This document shows, piece after piece, positions 12,169 to 22,753 of a stretch of 64,000 nucleotides of DNA. The notes below the pieces were generated by a model. The model made no database searches and had not been told where the DNA came from. It saw nothing but the letters and a program-made list of their open reading frames with translations. The position numbers and the translations under genes are program-made. Numbering within the stretch: the first letter of the stretch is position 1; each line of letters starts with the position of its first letter. This DNA is from Tetracladium setigerum (Eukaryota; Ascomycota; Leotiomycetes; Helotiales): assembly GCA_031472005.1 (NCBI GenBank), contig PZJY01000007.1:434001-498000 (forward strand), in the 5' to 3' direction.

Positions 12169-12189
12169 TGCGGGTTGAGTCAACCCGCA
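12169..12189. promoter_or_regulatory. Candidate Zn2Cys6 operator, CGG-N11-CCG, near-perfect palindrome
   Basis: Ten-base arms (TGCGGGTTGA and its complement) around one central base. The triplets are 11 bp apart. The site lies 184 bp upstream of the MFS start and about 470 bp upstream of nitrilase 2. Confidence 0.65.
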
Positions 12190-12372
12190 CCTGATAGACA
12201 TTGAAATTCTACGAGCCACATCCCAAATCTTTTTTTCGCCCACTAGAGTTTCTCAACACAGATTACTCGAATCAATCATAGCGTTTTAGATCTACATAAG
12301 AGGCGCTGTGTGCTGCCGAGTACGGCCAGCAATCATCAACTACTGCAAAACCTTCCTATTACAACCGACGAT

Positions 12373-14228
12373 ATGGCTTTCGGTATTCTCGAAAGCAGGG
12401 ATGCATTTCCTCCAGGCACTTCGCTCCTTGAAGAATTCCATTCATCGACAAAGGCGTCCATAGTCCATGTCCCCCAGCCATCCTCCTCGCCAGCAGATCC
12501 TCTCAACTGGTCCAGAGCTCGGAAAGAAGTCTTCTTCTTGACTCTTGTCTTTGGAACAAGTGTCACTGGAGTCATTGGTCCACTTCTAGTCCCTGGATTC
12601 AACATCGTCGCAGCAGACTTCGAACTCACTCTAACCAAAGTGTCTCTGCTCAATGGTTCGTTGGTCATGGGACTGGGCGTAAGTGCTTATGTCTTTGCTG
12701 CCATTGCTCGGATCTTTGGAAAACGTCTGATTTATTTGTTTACTACGGTGTTGTCGATTGTTTCATGTGTATGGGCGGCTTCAGCTAGAAGCTATGGATC
12801 GTTGATTGGCGCAAGAACGGTTCAGGGGTATGTTATTTCTGTCATTTCTATGGGAATTCTGCTCACAAATATTGACAGACTTGCTATGGGAGGGTTCTTC
12901 GGTCTTGCTGGAACCATATCAATCAATGATGTATGGTTTACCCATGAACGCGGTGTTCGGGTCGGACTTTGGAACATGGCTAATATCGTATCTATTAATA
13001 TTGTGAGTGATTCCGAGCTCGAACTGGTAACTGAAAACTGACATGGTCTGACACTAGGCCCCTGTAATCTCTGGGTATGTTATCGTAAGCTTGGGCTGGC
13101 GTTGGAGCTTCTGGCTTCTTGCTATCACATACGGTAAATATCTCACTCTGCCATGACAACATAGCTGACGATTCTCAGGTGCTGTTCTATTGTCCGTCAT
13201 TTTCTTCCTCCCAGAAACCACGTTCGATCGCTCAAAGTCAACCCTAGCCGTCGACCTCTCATCAGCAATCATCAACGAAAGTAGTGCTAGAAACAAATTT
13301 GGAGAATCAGAAAAGACCGCCAACCTTCCAGTGGAACTAAATGAAGCTTTCGGCACGGCTGAGGAGAGAATTCCATTGTACAGACGCATCCTCGGACTTG
13401 CCACCTTCAAGATCGGAGAACAGTCATGCATAATTCCTAGCCTTGCAGCGCCTCTGCTCTTGCTCCGTGCCCCAGCAACTATTTGGTCATGCGCCATGTG
13501 GTCCGTCGTCTATTCTTGGTTGATCATCTCTTCCGCGGTAGCGGAGCAGATATTTGCCGCACCGCCTTACAACATGAACAACATCCAAGTCGGCATATTC
13601 TTCGGTTGTGCTCCATTAGTCGGTGCCGTTTTGGGAACCTTGCCCTCTGGCGTCATGTCAGATTATATCGCGAAGCACATGTCGATCCGCAACAATGGGA
13701 TTTACGAACCGGAATTTCGTCTGCTTGTCATGATACCTTTCATCTTCATATGGTGCGCAGGCATCTTCGGTCTTGGTGCCGCTCTTGAGCAGGGGTTGAG
13801 CAAACTTGTCTGTGGTGCGCTTCTGGGTAAGTTCTCGCGTCCTGGTATTTACAGTTTGGAAGTTTGAACTAAGAACGAATTTCTAGCCATCACTGCTTTT
13901 GCTGTTGGAGTGGGTTGTACTGGAATTTTGTCATATTCTAACGACGTGTGCCGTGATCATGCAGCCAAATCATTTGGAGTTACGATGGTGAGTTCCCTTT
14001 TTCCACTCTGGGTTCAAGACAAATACTTATGGTAATATCTAGCTGATTAAATCTGTTTTTGCTTTTGGGCTGACATTCATGATCAACGACTACTACACTA
14101 ACCATGGTCCCCTGGTTTTCATGACGACTTGGGGCTCGCTCACTTTGGCTGTCACACTCACTACTATCCCACTCTATGTGTATGGCAAGAGATCTCGAGC
14201 ATGGACTCACGAGCACAATATTTTGTAA
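12373..14228 (+). CDS. MFS transporter (DHA1-like, 12 TM)
   Basis: Six exons (12373-12827, 12879-13002, 13058-13133, 13179-13826, 13887-13987, 14043-14228) sum to 530 codons, 529 aa. I start at ATG 12373 because upstream codons in frame lack an ATG. The cytosolic N-terminus ends in 'DPLNWSRARKE', the signature before TM1 of fungal DHA1-type drug/H+ antiporters. About twelve hydrophobic helices follow in two halves split by a polar loop (after 'PETTFDRSK'). It would sit in the plasma membrane. Head-to-head arrangement with nitrilase 2 and shared CGG dyads suggest it moves the nitrile, the acid product or a related toxic compound; direction and cargo are unknown. Confidence 0.85.
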
Positions 14229-14306
14229 AATAGGAGTGCCTTGTGGTTAATGTAGATGAATGCACCCTTGATAGTCTTTTATTGTTTCCTCTATACTACT
14301 TCGTAA

Positions 14307-14618
14307 TCAGACGATCACAAAATCCTGGATTCTCCACTCAACCTTCACCAAATCATCAGCTACCCTCGCAATCCCAACTCTCTTCCACGACTTCCCCATA
14401 TCTTCCCTTCCCACATCACTAGATGTAGTGGGTATCAGATCCAAGCACCAATTCTGATACCTCAACACCTCCCCAAAATCTTTGCTTAACGGCTGCTTCG
14501 AGAACTTCCCAGAATTTAAAGCCAACCTCCTACTCTCACCCAACTCCGCAATCCTTACCAAAACCGCATGCGACCCCCTCAGCTCTTTCACCGCGGTCAG
14601 CAAAGCCTCCCATAGGCG
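14307..14618 (-). pseudogene. C-terminal fragment of an unknown fungal protein
   Basis: An open frame of about 100 codons ('LVRIAELGESRRLALNSGKF', 'YQNWCLDLIPTTSS') ends at a stop near 14307. It has the polar, helical look of a real fungal protein, but no start or upstream exon is present: its 5' side runs directly into the LINE fragment. I read it as the tail of a host gene broken by the element. Family not recognised. Confidence 0.35.
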
Positions 14619-14619
14619 T

Positions 14620-15290
14620 TGAAGTAATTGTTTGATATACTTCCTTCTCTGTGATGTCTGAGAAGGAGATCTGGTCCTGGTATTCGGCTCCGTTTATGTC
14701 CTCAAGGTCTGGTTCCGGGGCAATCGGGAAGAAGGTAGCTTTGAGGAGGCGTGCCTTGTCCTGCACTTCTGCATACTCTATGTTGGTTGTGGGGTGCTTC
14801 AATGCCGGAGTTGTTATCGCTGTCGCTCCCTCCCGATTTCTTGCACACTTTACGAGTTTCCACATACTCTCAAGGCTCTGTATGGCTCTTTCAACCCGCT
14901 CCCTGTGATCTTGGCGCAAGGCTCTCCGGGTTAGTCTTCCTTTCTGGTTTTGAGCCTTGCGGTAGACCTCCCAGCTCTCCTCCGTTCGTACTCGGCTGTT
15001 CTGTCGCTTGAGCCTTCGTGTGTTCCGCTGTATTTCCTTACATTCATTGTTCCAGCCCGGTATTGCTCTTGGGGACCATCTCTTCAGTGGTGTAGACTGG
15101 TCAATAGCTGCTTGTATGGCAGCTACCACCGTTTCTACATATCTGTCTAGTGCTGTCCTTGTCCTAGGGCAATGGAGTTTCGGTAGCTCACTTGCGAGAC
15201 GTGTTCGAAATTCTTTTTCATCCATATTCGACCAGTCGCCACTTCCGGCCTCTACATAATTCTGATGCGTCTCAACCAAGGCAATCCATG
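14620..15290 (-). mobile_element. Truncated LINE (Tad-like) retrotransposon fragment
   Basis: The frame from about 15279 down to 14630 encodes the linker between endonuclease and reverse transcriptase of LINE-type ORF2 proteins: 'KRWSPRAIPGWNNECKEIQR' followed by basic helices, and 'FFPIAPEPDLEDI' before the point where the reverse transcriptase core should begin. Neither the endonuclease nor the polymerase catalytic motifs are present, so it is a dead piece of about 650 bp. Unlike the AT-rich tracts, it is not heavily mutated and keeps one open frame, suggesting recent arrival or a RIP-spared copy. Confidence 0.65.
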
Positions 15291-15371
15291 GCTAAAGGTG
15301 GCGTTTCAGTCGAACTCTAAATACAATTGAGAAGATGCGAAAATAAACTTTTACACGGATGCCCGGCCACT

Positions 15372-15845
15372 ATGGACGTACTTCTTTCGTATACGGAACT
15401 CATACGGATTGAGATTCCTTTAGATCGCTTTGCTCGCTCCCGCCTAGCTTTTTTGATGGACGACGACCTCAGCTTTCCAAATCACCTTCTCAGAACACTT
15501 CGAAATGAACTTAGCTCTCACAACCCTCGTGGTTTGCCTGACAGTGTCGGGAAAGCTAAAACAAGTGAGGATGCTAGAATCCTTACTCTTCGGTTGATCA
15601 TGACCGAAGCTCGGATGGCAACAGTATACCATAGACGTGGTGACGAAGAGGATGAGAAATTTGAAGAAGTTTGTCTGAAGTTTATCAATGAAACTCAAGA
15701 AATAATCGATCGTTCCATATTAGACTGGATCGATTACAAGACAAGGCTTCGGTCTTTTATCCAGTATATCAATTGCGCTATATCTTATCAAGAACTAAAA
15801 GAGAATAACACTACGCTCCGACTATTCCATTTAGTAAGCGTTTAA
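15372..15845 (+). CDS. Hypothetical helical protein, 157 aa
   Basis: ATG 15372 to stop 15845; a run of charged amphipathic helices without Cys clusters, signal peptide or membrane segment. It begins just upstream of the LINE fragment's 5' side, on the other strand, and ends in an AT-rich tract, so it may be the cut remainder of a larger gene. I do not recognise the family. Confidence 0.35.
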   Translation: MDVLLSYTELIRIEIPLDRFARSRLAFLMDDDLSFPNHLLRTLRNELSSHNPRGLPDSVGKAKTSEDARILTLRLIMTEARMATVYHRRGDEEDEKFEEVCLKFINETQEIIDRSILDWIDYKTRLRSFIQYINCAISYQELKENNTTLRLFHLVSV

Positions 15846-16400
15846 TACTTTTCTAAGTTATAAAGTAATATAATAATTAATACTTTATTATATACACTCA
15901 TCATTATTCTAAGGTTAAAGTATTACTCATTTTTTAATTACACCTCGCTTAAATAAAAGAGTAAATAATGTTTAAATGTAATAAGCTACAATCGCAATAT
16001 TACATTAAACTAAGTATACATATTAATTAAATAGAGTAGTAGGTCTTCAATTGACGCAATTTCAAAGCCATTTAAGTAAAATTAAGTTGCGTTATAAAAT
16101 TTATTAGTTTTAAGATCTCACGGATGTTAAGCGATAATTCTCACGTGCTAGTCTAACACTTACAAATCTTTGAAATCGTAGAAGAATTAACGTAGTGGAG
16201 GCGTTAGAATGCTTATAATCGCAGTATAAGATTAAGGAGTTTAATATTATACAACTAGTGGTTCGGAATAGTGTTAATAAGAGCGAGAATAAGGTGTCGT
16301 GCCAGCGAGGGAAAATATACATCAAGTGCACCTTTTAAACTTTAAGTGCACGCTATACGTCTAGTAGGCTATATATTTTATTTAATACGTGCGTGTAGAA
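15846..16400. repeat. AT-rich tract, possible RIP-degraded repeat
   Basis: TA-rich sequence with stops in all frames and no gene; base composition contrasts sharply with both neighbours. Confidence 0.4.
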
Positions 16401-16406
16401 GTTATT

Positions 16407-16740
16407 TTACACGTTGTCCGTAATATAAATCTCTACACTACCCATTACAGTCTCAATCCAGGCGTGTTGATTGAATTGGCCTGATTGGGAATCCAGTGAG
16501 GGATTTTCGGATCCTTTGAACAGATTGACATACTCTCCATGGCCATTCTTAACCGAGTGCTGTGTGGAAGGCCCTGGCGAGATTTGTGACTGATCCGCAC
16601 AGATGCTCTTTTTCGTTATCAGAGTCATCTGATTTCGCAGTGCTAGTTCCTGCGGTGCCATTGCCAGAAACCATCTCTCTAATATCCTCGTCGATACCAT
16701 GGGACAGAGCAGCCGCACAGAACGGCAGAGACGCCGCCAT
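16407..16740 (-). CDS. Possible small gene, tentative
   Basis: ATG at 16740 opens a 63-codon frame ('MAASLPFCAAALSHGIDED'). A 40-bp intron (GTTAAG...AAG) near its end would join it to a second frame ending at 16407 and give about 99 residues. The unspliced alternative frame also runs through to 16407. No domain is recognised; listed because the upstream sequence resembles a pyrimidine-rich fungal leader. Confidence 0.22.
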
Positions 16741-16759
16741 CTTTCTCCCTTGGTATGCA

Positions 16760-17514
16760 ATTGGCGCGTTTCGAAAGAGACTATCCGTGTAGAAATGAAA
16801 TCCGATAATGATGAAGTTATCGGTATTTGGAGCAGTTTAATTGTGTTAGAGCAGAGAACTATCAGACCGTAACAAATAGATAATGGAGGTTGGAGTTAAT
16901 CTTCCAATCTTAATCCGGATCAAAAGATTTCCGCTTCCGGCCAGCCAAGTTGTGAAATAAACACGCACAGCCATTAGGCTCGGATTCGTATTCGGTTGAC
17001 AACCCGGAGCATACGCAGTTTTGGCATACATGGAGCGCGCCCTGACCGTGAGGGACTTGAATCATTTCCCCGCGACTTTCCACCGAACTAGATAATTCAC
17101 TGTGTAGGGCGCAGTTTGGTGTGCAATGTGGCAATGGTATTATTGCTGCTTCGCGACTGGCTTCTTGCTCAAAATCCCACCGCAATTGATAGGCACTCTA
17201 ATTCGGACGCCAAACAGTGGAACACCAGTATTCAGTAGACGAACGCCCTACCTCCATACAACATCCCGGCCCTCATCCAGAATCTTCCCAGAAAAGTCTC
17301 CGAACCCCCCACTAAAGGCCTAAAGATCCTCCGAGGCCACCAAACTTCAAAGATCATTGGATCAATTCAATAGAAGGGCCGCGGATCAGACATCCTGCCG
17401 GTGACTGGAATACAGAATGCATTCTAAGTGGTTGGATGTGGAGAAGTATGAGGATTGGCATGCAAGGGCGCGGAGGAATAGGCTGGTTCTGGACTAAAGT
17501 TTACACTGGAGAGC
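16760..17514. other. Intergenic; no gene supported
   Basis: A Cys-containing open frame on the minus strand (16910-17185) has no recognised domain and no good promoter. Otherwise nothing stands out upstream of the TATA box at 17515. Confidence 0.4.
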
Positions 17515-17521
17515 TATAAAG
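17515..17521 (+). promoter_or_regulatory. TATA box of the NmrA-like gene
   Basis: TATAAAG 65 bp upstream of the start codon at 17586, a usual distance in filamentous fungi. Confidence 0.5.
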
Positions 17522-17585
17522 TCTACGCGGAATCCAAGATACTCCATTAAATTCAATCATTTTTGCCTTCCATTTTATTCACACC

Positions 17586-18713
17586 ATGAGCAAACAAACA
17601 GTTCTGCTCATTGGAGCAACAGGCGAGACTGGTGCTTCCATTCTCAATGGTCTCCTTGAACTTGGGACATTCGTAAGTCGCTCCAACCCAAATTATGGTC
17701 AAAATCTCATACTTGAATGTAGGAAATCACAACATTAGTCCGTCCCGCCTCAGCAGAGAAACCGGACGTAAAGGCCCTCACGGCGAGAGGAGTGAAGATC
17801 CTGGTTGCAGATATTGGCAGCTCAGTCGAGGATCTCGTTCCCGCAATCACAGGAACAGATGTCCTCATCAGTGCTATTAGCGGCGTAGCACAGCTGGCCC
17901 AGATGAATCTCGTCACTGCTGCTAAGAAAGCCGGGGTTAAGAGATTCGTACCTTGTGATTTTGCTTCGATTGCTCCTCCTGGCGGCGTGATGGTGTTGCG
18001 TGATGAGGTAAGTCACGTCCTTTGTATACTATGACTTTAACTAATGGAACAATTTAGAAAGAGGAAGTCCACAAGCACATCCGAAAACTCTTCCTTGGAT
18101 ACACCTTCATAGATGTGGGGTTCTGGTACCAGCTCTCATTCCCACGTCTTCCTTCCGGAAAAGCAGACAGTGCTATGTTCCCAGGCATGGAAGTTCCTCT
18201 CCATGGCGACGGCAAAGTGCCGAATTTGGTGACTGACATTCGGGATATCGGAAAATTTGTCGCTCGTATTGTGAATGATAAGAGAACGTTGAATAAATAC
18301 GTTTATGGTTGGGGAGATATCCTTACTGATAGCCAAATTTATGATGTGATGGAGGAAGTTTCAGGGGAGAAATTGGACAGGGTTTATGTAGGTCCCATCA
18401 TCTCCTTGATTTTAAAACGTGCTGACAACCATGAAAGATCCCGAATGAGGAAACCGAAGCAAAAGCAGAGCAGCTGGCTGAGCTGTTCGCCAAAGACACA
18501 TCAAATATTCAGATCAGGTTCGGGGTCATGTCTGCTCAGTATTTGTACAGCAAGTATGTCCGTGGGGATAACACACCTGAGTATGCAAAGTACCTTGGGT
18601 ACTTGGATGCAAGGGAACTGTATCCTGATTTGAAGCCGACTACTTTCAAGGAATTTGTGGTGGATTTGTTGGATGGGAAGGTGCCGAGACCATACGCCAA
18701 GTTGTCTATGTAG
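17586..18713 (+). CDS. NmrA-like / isoflavone-reductase-like NAD(P)-binding protein
   Basis: Exons 17586-17672, 17723-18007, 18058-18387 and 18438-18713 sum to 326 codons (325 aa). The N-terminus holds the Rossmann motif 'VLLIGATGETGASIL' (GxTGxxG). 'AAKKAGVKRFVPCDFA' and 'DIRDIGKFVARIV' are typical of the atypical SDR/NmrA group that includes plant phenylpropanoid reductases and fungal redox-sensing NmrA proteins. Catalysis cannot be told from sequence: some members reduce aromatic substrates, others only bind NAD(P). The last intron uses an AAG acceptor (18435-18437) with a good CTGAC branch site. It stands alone, with no obvious pathway partner. Confidence 0.85.
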
Positions 18714-19005
18714 AGATATTGTCGATACCGTTACTTGGACAAGCTGAAGTAACTAGAGCGAAGATTCGGCATTGGTTTGACTGGTGATGCAATCCTGAAA
18801 GCAATAAGGGAATTCCCGGAGCTGTTCTTTCAGACTGGTGTCAGAATTACAATTATGAACGGCAGAGTACTCTTTAGTCACCTTTTGCTCGCATGTGAGA
18901 CAGCAAGCTAAGTATAACTTCAAACTGATGATGGCCTGAGTCTTTGCGAACATCTTCTAGCTTTCTGCTGTAATGACAATTAGTTGACATCCCTCAGTCA
19001 GATAG

Positions 19006-19346
19006 TGTTGAACCTGTGAATCTACCCAAAATCACCTGTTTGGCCTGTTTTGCATCAGCCTGTTTTACAGCATGTTTTGATGCATGTTTTGCATCAAAAT
19101 GCAAGGTATATGCTATCAAAAGGCGTACTCGAAGTATCAGCAATGCGATGATGCTGAATCCCCTTGATTTACATGTATATAAGGCCCCTATGGCACAGAT
19201 TCATTTCCTCAGTCAGTCCTTCATCCTCAATCAAGCATATTCACCCCTCAAATTCATCACTATCGTCACCAACTCACTGATTCACTCACTACTATCAAAA
19301 TCATCACTTACATCATCATTCTAGTCATACGGTCACCCGTTCACGT
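19006..19346 (+). mobile_element. Solo-LTR-like element, copy 1 (341 bp)
   Basis: Begins TGTTGAACC, ends GTTCACGT, and is flanked by the direct repeat GATAG (19001-19005 and 19347-19351). A second copy of identical length is at 57038-57378 with its own 5-bp duplication. Inside are repeated CATGTTTT(A/G)CA units and a TATA box (ATGTATATAAGG) followed by CA/TCATC-rich sequence, as in the promoter half of an LTR. No gag-pol region adjoins. Orientation is set by the TATA box. Confidence 0.7.
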
Positions 19347-19517
19347 GATAGCTAAAATCCTTTGTCTTTGCGCTGAAGTCTAGCTTGGAGATTTTCGAAG
19401 GGACTGGTTGATTGGTTTGGGACTATGATATAGCTGTGATTCAATTGATTGCATTCAATATGTTCTTCGGACACGAGCAGGGTAAAATATTGAGCGGTAC
19501 TTGCTTAGACAGCAGCT

Positions 19518-20260
19518 CTAGTCGATGTCAGGAGCCTTCAACAATATTCGTTCTCGTCTCGTCCAAATGTCTTCCTGCTTATCCAACACATCAATCAAAC
19601 TTTCCGCCTTCTGCCTGATGAGTCTCGCAGCGTTAGTTCCCAGCGGCAAAAACAGCATCCGCACACTTCCCGTTCCGGCGATGAGGTCAAAAATGGCCTG
19701 ACAACACTTTTCTACATCCCTTCCCTGCTTCCCATGCAGTCGGCTAAAAAGCTTCAGCATGTTTTCAACTATCGTTACCTCGTAGTCTTTTTCTAATGGT
19801 TTGCCTGTCATCACGAAAGAGTTGACGAATTTGGCCCTGAATCCGCCTGGCTCAACGAGCAAGCAAATGTTGAACGGGGCGAGCCGACTTCTGCAGATAA
19901 CGACTCCCCGAAGCTATTGATCGACACAATTTGGACGCTCACAGTGGAGAGGAAGAGGAGCATGCCTCCTAGAGCGAATTTTGACGATGCATAGGGGCCA
20001 TTTGTTGGCGGAGCAGAAATCCCTCCGACACTGCTGATATTGGCAATCATCCCGTTCTTTCGCGCATACATGCTTGGCGACAGCAGCTGTATGATCTTGA
20101 CAGAAGCAGAAAGTTCATCTCCATCTGCGTCCGCAATTATGAGTACTCAGCGTTGTTGACCAGGATATCGATTTAGCCATAAGCCGCGATGGTATGCTCA
20201 ATCACGTCCGAAATGTTGTGATCGCATACATTGAGAGCGAGCCATTTTGCTAAAATTAAG
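19518..20260 (-). pseudogene. Short-chain dehydrogenase/reductase relic
   Basis: Recognisable SDR segments remain in order: 'IDILVNNAEYS', 'NGMIANISSVGG' (catalytic Ser), 'YASSKFA' (YxxxK) and 'LLVEPGGFRAKFVNSF'. Damage is multiple. In-frame stops flank 'IDILVNNA'; a small indel separates 'ESLSAEV' from the frame of 'LLVEPGG'; the expected intron after 'SKFAL' lacks a GT donor; and the N-terminal TGxxxGIG nucleotide-binding part is absent. The unrelated frame at 20281-20511 replaces it. This is a genuine pseudogene, not a single sequencing error. Confidence 0.7.
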
Positions 20261-20708
20261 AAAAGCTATCGACTGTACTATTAGAGTTTTCCAAATTCAG
20301 AAGACTTTCTTAACACTCTATAGTAATTTTTGGATATTGCAGTTCTAGTTTCCAGGGGCACTGAATTCTCGATATTAACATCGTAAACTCCGTCAAAATA
20401 GAGTTTGGAAGTAGTTTTGAAATTATTGAGCTTGGCGGCAAGAATCTCTTGGCAAGACTTTCGGAGTTTTTCTGCACGAGTCAGTGCAGCGGGCGGTCTA
20501 TTTAGTGTCATTCAGTAGCCGAGTCAATAAGAACCTCGTTGGTGCCCCCTCCAGCTGTCAGCAACTTGCATGAACCATCTATGATGCACGCTCCCCAGTG
20601 AAAACATCCTCACAGTTTCATTCTCAACCAATCCGACTCTAAATTCTGCTAATACTGTCTCGGTCGTTGCGCCTTAGTTTTGTGGATATTATCGTCGTGA
20701 GCGTGATT

Positions 20709-21858
20709 ATGGATAGCGACGCCATTATTACTGGAGGAGAGGAGGAATGGCCGCAAAGACCACTAATTATCGTCGATCGCATGCCTCAGCAAGAGAGGAT
20801 TTTTTCCCCTCAAGATGACTGGACCGGGGTGTCTGACCCAGTTGAACGAAGAAAGCGCCAGAATAGGTTATTTCAGAGAGCTTGCAGTTAGTATTCATGT
20901 CATTGTGATACCAGGGCGGACTGTAGCAATAGGCTGATCGAAATGGGTATAAAACATATCAGTTTCTAACGTGATATATTCAGGACAACGCAAGGCGAAG
21001 CAAAAGCAATCTAGCCATACACACCCTCCCTCGTCAGCAAAAGGAGCTGCCAAAAGGACAGGAGAGCGTTGCATGGATACCGAGTCCCAAAGGAATATTT
21101 TGCACAGTTCCAGCGCGTTATGCTCGCCTACATCCAAGTACACCAGCTTATGGCATTTGTTCGATTTAGCAGCAAGAGCATCAAAAACAGATGTCTCCGA
21201 AGTCACAAAAACCTTATCTATCTGCAATCTGAATACTTTCCAGGCTCTGGATCTTACGGTTCAATTCGAGGAATGGGCGACGAGGAGTGGGATGATAGGT
21301 TCCCCAAGAGCCGATCTCTCACTTACGTTGGTCAAGTTCAATATTCTTAGAGCTATATGTAGCAACGCAAGAACCCTCATCTGCCGAGAGCACTGATGAT
21401 GACGCCCTTTCTCCCTTTTGCGATGCCTCGAATGTCCAATATCATGTCCCTGCCCTCCCATGGTCCCTTCGTCCCACCGAACTTCAACGTCAACTTCCTC
21501 ACCATCCTGGATTGATCTATTACCTATTCCACAAATGCGAGATAATCTTCTGCGCGCAGGGGATAACTTCGACGATATGGAACTCTGTGGGGATCTAGTT
21601 GGTTTCTTTAGTGCTTCGAAGTGTAATGTGGGCATGATTGTATGGGGCGAGCCATGGGATCATGCTGGATGGGAAGCCACGGATGAATTCTTGAAGCGAT
21701 GGGGGTGGACAGTTCGAGGGTGCAGGGAGATTTTTGAATCAACGAATAGCTGGCGGTCACGGCGTGGTGAGTCCCCTTTAAATTTTGATAAGCTCATAGG
21801 GCCCGAGATCGAGCAAGCAGGCGTTATGTTACAGCCCCGTGCCAATTTGCTGCGATAA
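20709..21858 (+). CDS. bZIP transcription factor with DUF3425 domain, carrying two frameshifts
   Basis: Exon 1 (20709-20886) and the exon from 20984 join across a 97-bp intron, completing the basic region 'DPVERRKRQNRLFQRACRQRKAK' piece by piece (N-x7-R bZIP core). The C-terminal part is clear DUF3425: 'SPRADLSLTLVKFNILRAI', 'WIDLLPIPQMRDNLLR', 'DDMELCGDLVGFF', 'MIVWGEPWDHAGWEATDEFL' and 'RKWGW'-like 'KRWGWTVRGC'. Between about 21388 and 21508 the family sequence ('STDDDALSPFCDASNVQYHV') lies in another frame, so one base seems gained near 21386-21391 and one lost near 21506. As read, translation stops at 21394. The leucine zipper is poor, as often in this group. Likely nuclear; targets unknown. 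Confidence 0.7.
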
Positions 21859-22753
21859 AACCGCCATGCACAGAGTCGACATCGTATGGGAAGATGAACC
21901 ATACAATTTAGATGGCTAAGAAATACCGTAGAATGCGTGAACTAGAAGATCTTCTTTCCTCCTTCCTTCTTCCTCTCTTCTCTTAATTCGATGCTAACAG
22001 GGTAACCTCCGTTGGACTCGCTTAACTCGGAAGATCCTACAGAAAGCCACTGTACCGCTCGGCTGTTGAATTGTCGTGGGAGGGTTACTTGACTCGCTTT
22101 GGCATAACAAATAAATGTCATGGAAAGTGACACAAATATGCGAGGTCTGCGAGAAACATGGCTGGATTAAACCAAAGGTCCACAAGGGCATGTGTATTGC
22201 GCCTAATCACAAAATCGAGCCTGAACTGTTCCCTTGCCTTCTTCGCCGCTATGGCAGATCTCTCATCCGCTACCAGCGCGATCAAGCAAACTTTGATACA
22301 GGATCGCGGTTCGATCCTAGCATGGGTGCATTACGTTGAACAACGTTGGCGGTACACCCTGTAACGACTTTGGATATGATATCATCCGAGCAGCCGCAAG
22401 GAAACAGTACGACCATATCAACGCTATTCTACTCCACATTAAAGTCCGATTCCTGCATTAACCCCATGCCAATCGTTAAATCTCTTACTTGCTGCTTCGT
22501 ATCAGACGTAACAGTTCCAAATCTTCCACATTTGAGATTACTGGATCAGGTAGTATTTTTGTGAATGCAGACCATCTTTTGGTCAGATTCCCCCTAGCTC
22601 AAAAGAAGCCTTTACAAAGCTTGGCGGAACGGGGAGTATATTAGATCCAACTCCCTCTCCTCGAAATCGTAATGCTCACACATTCTCTACTTAGATCTGC
22701 GAAAACCACGTCTTAACACATCCAATCCACGGATACCAATCCGCATCTCTAAA
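21859..22753. other. Intergenic, upstream of the aldo-keto reductase
   Basis: Short frames (22115-22364) have no recognised domain; nothing else supported. Confidence 0.4.

Noticed and set aside
19016..19324. Open frame of 102 codons inside the LTR-like element, with a similar frame in copy 2
   Set aside because: The frames shift relative to each other between copies, while DNA similarity, equal length and target duplications point to a non-coding LTR.
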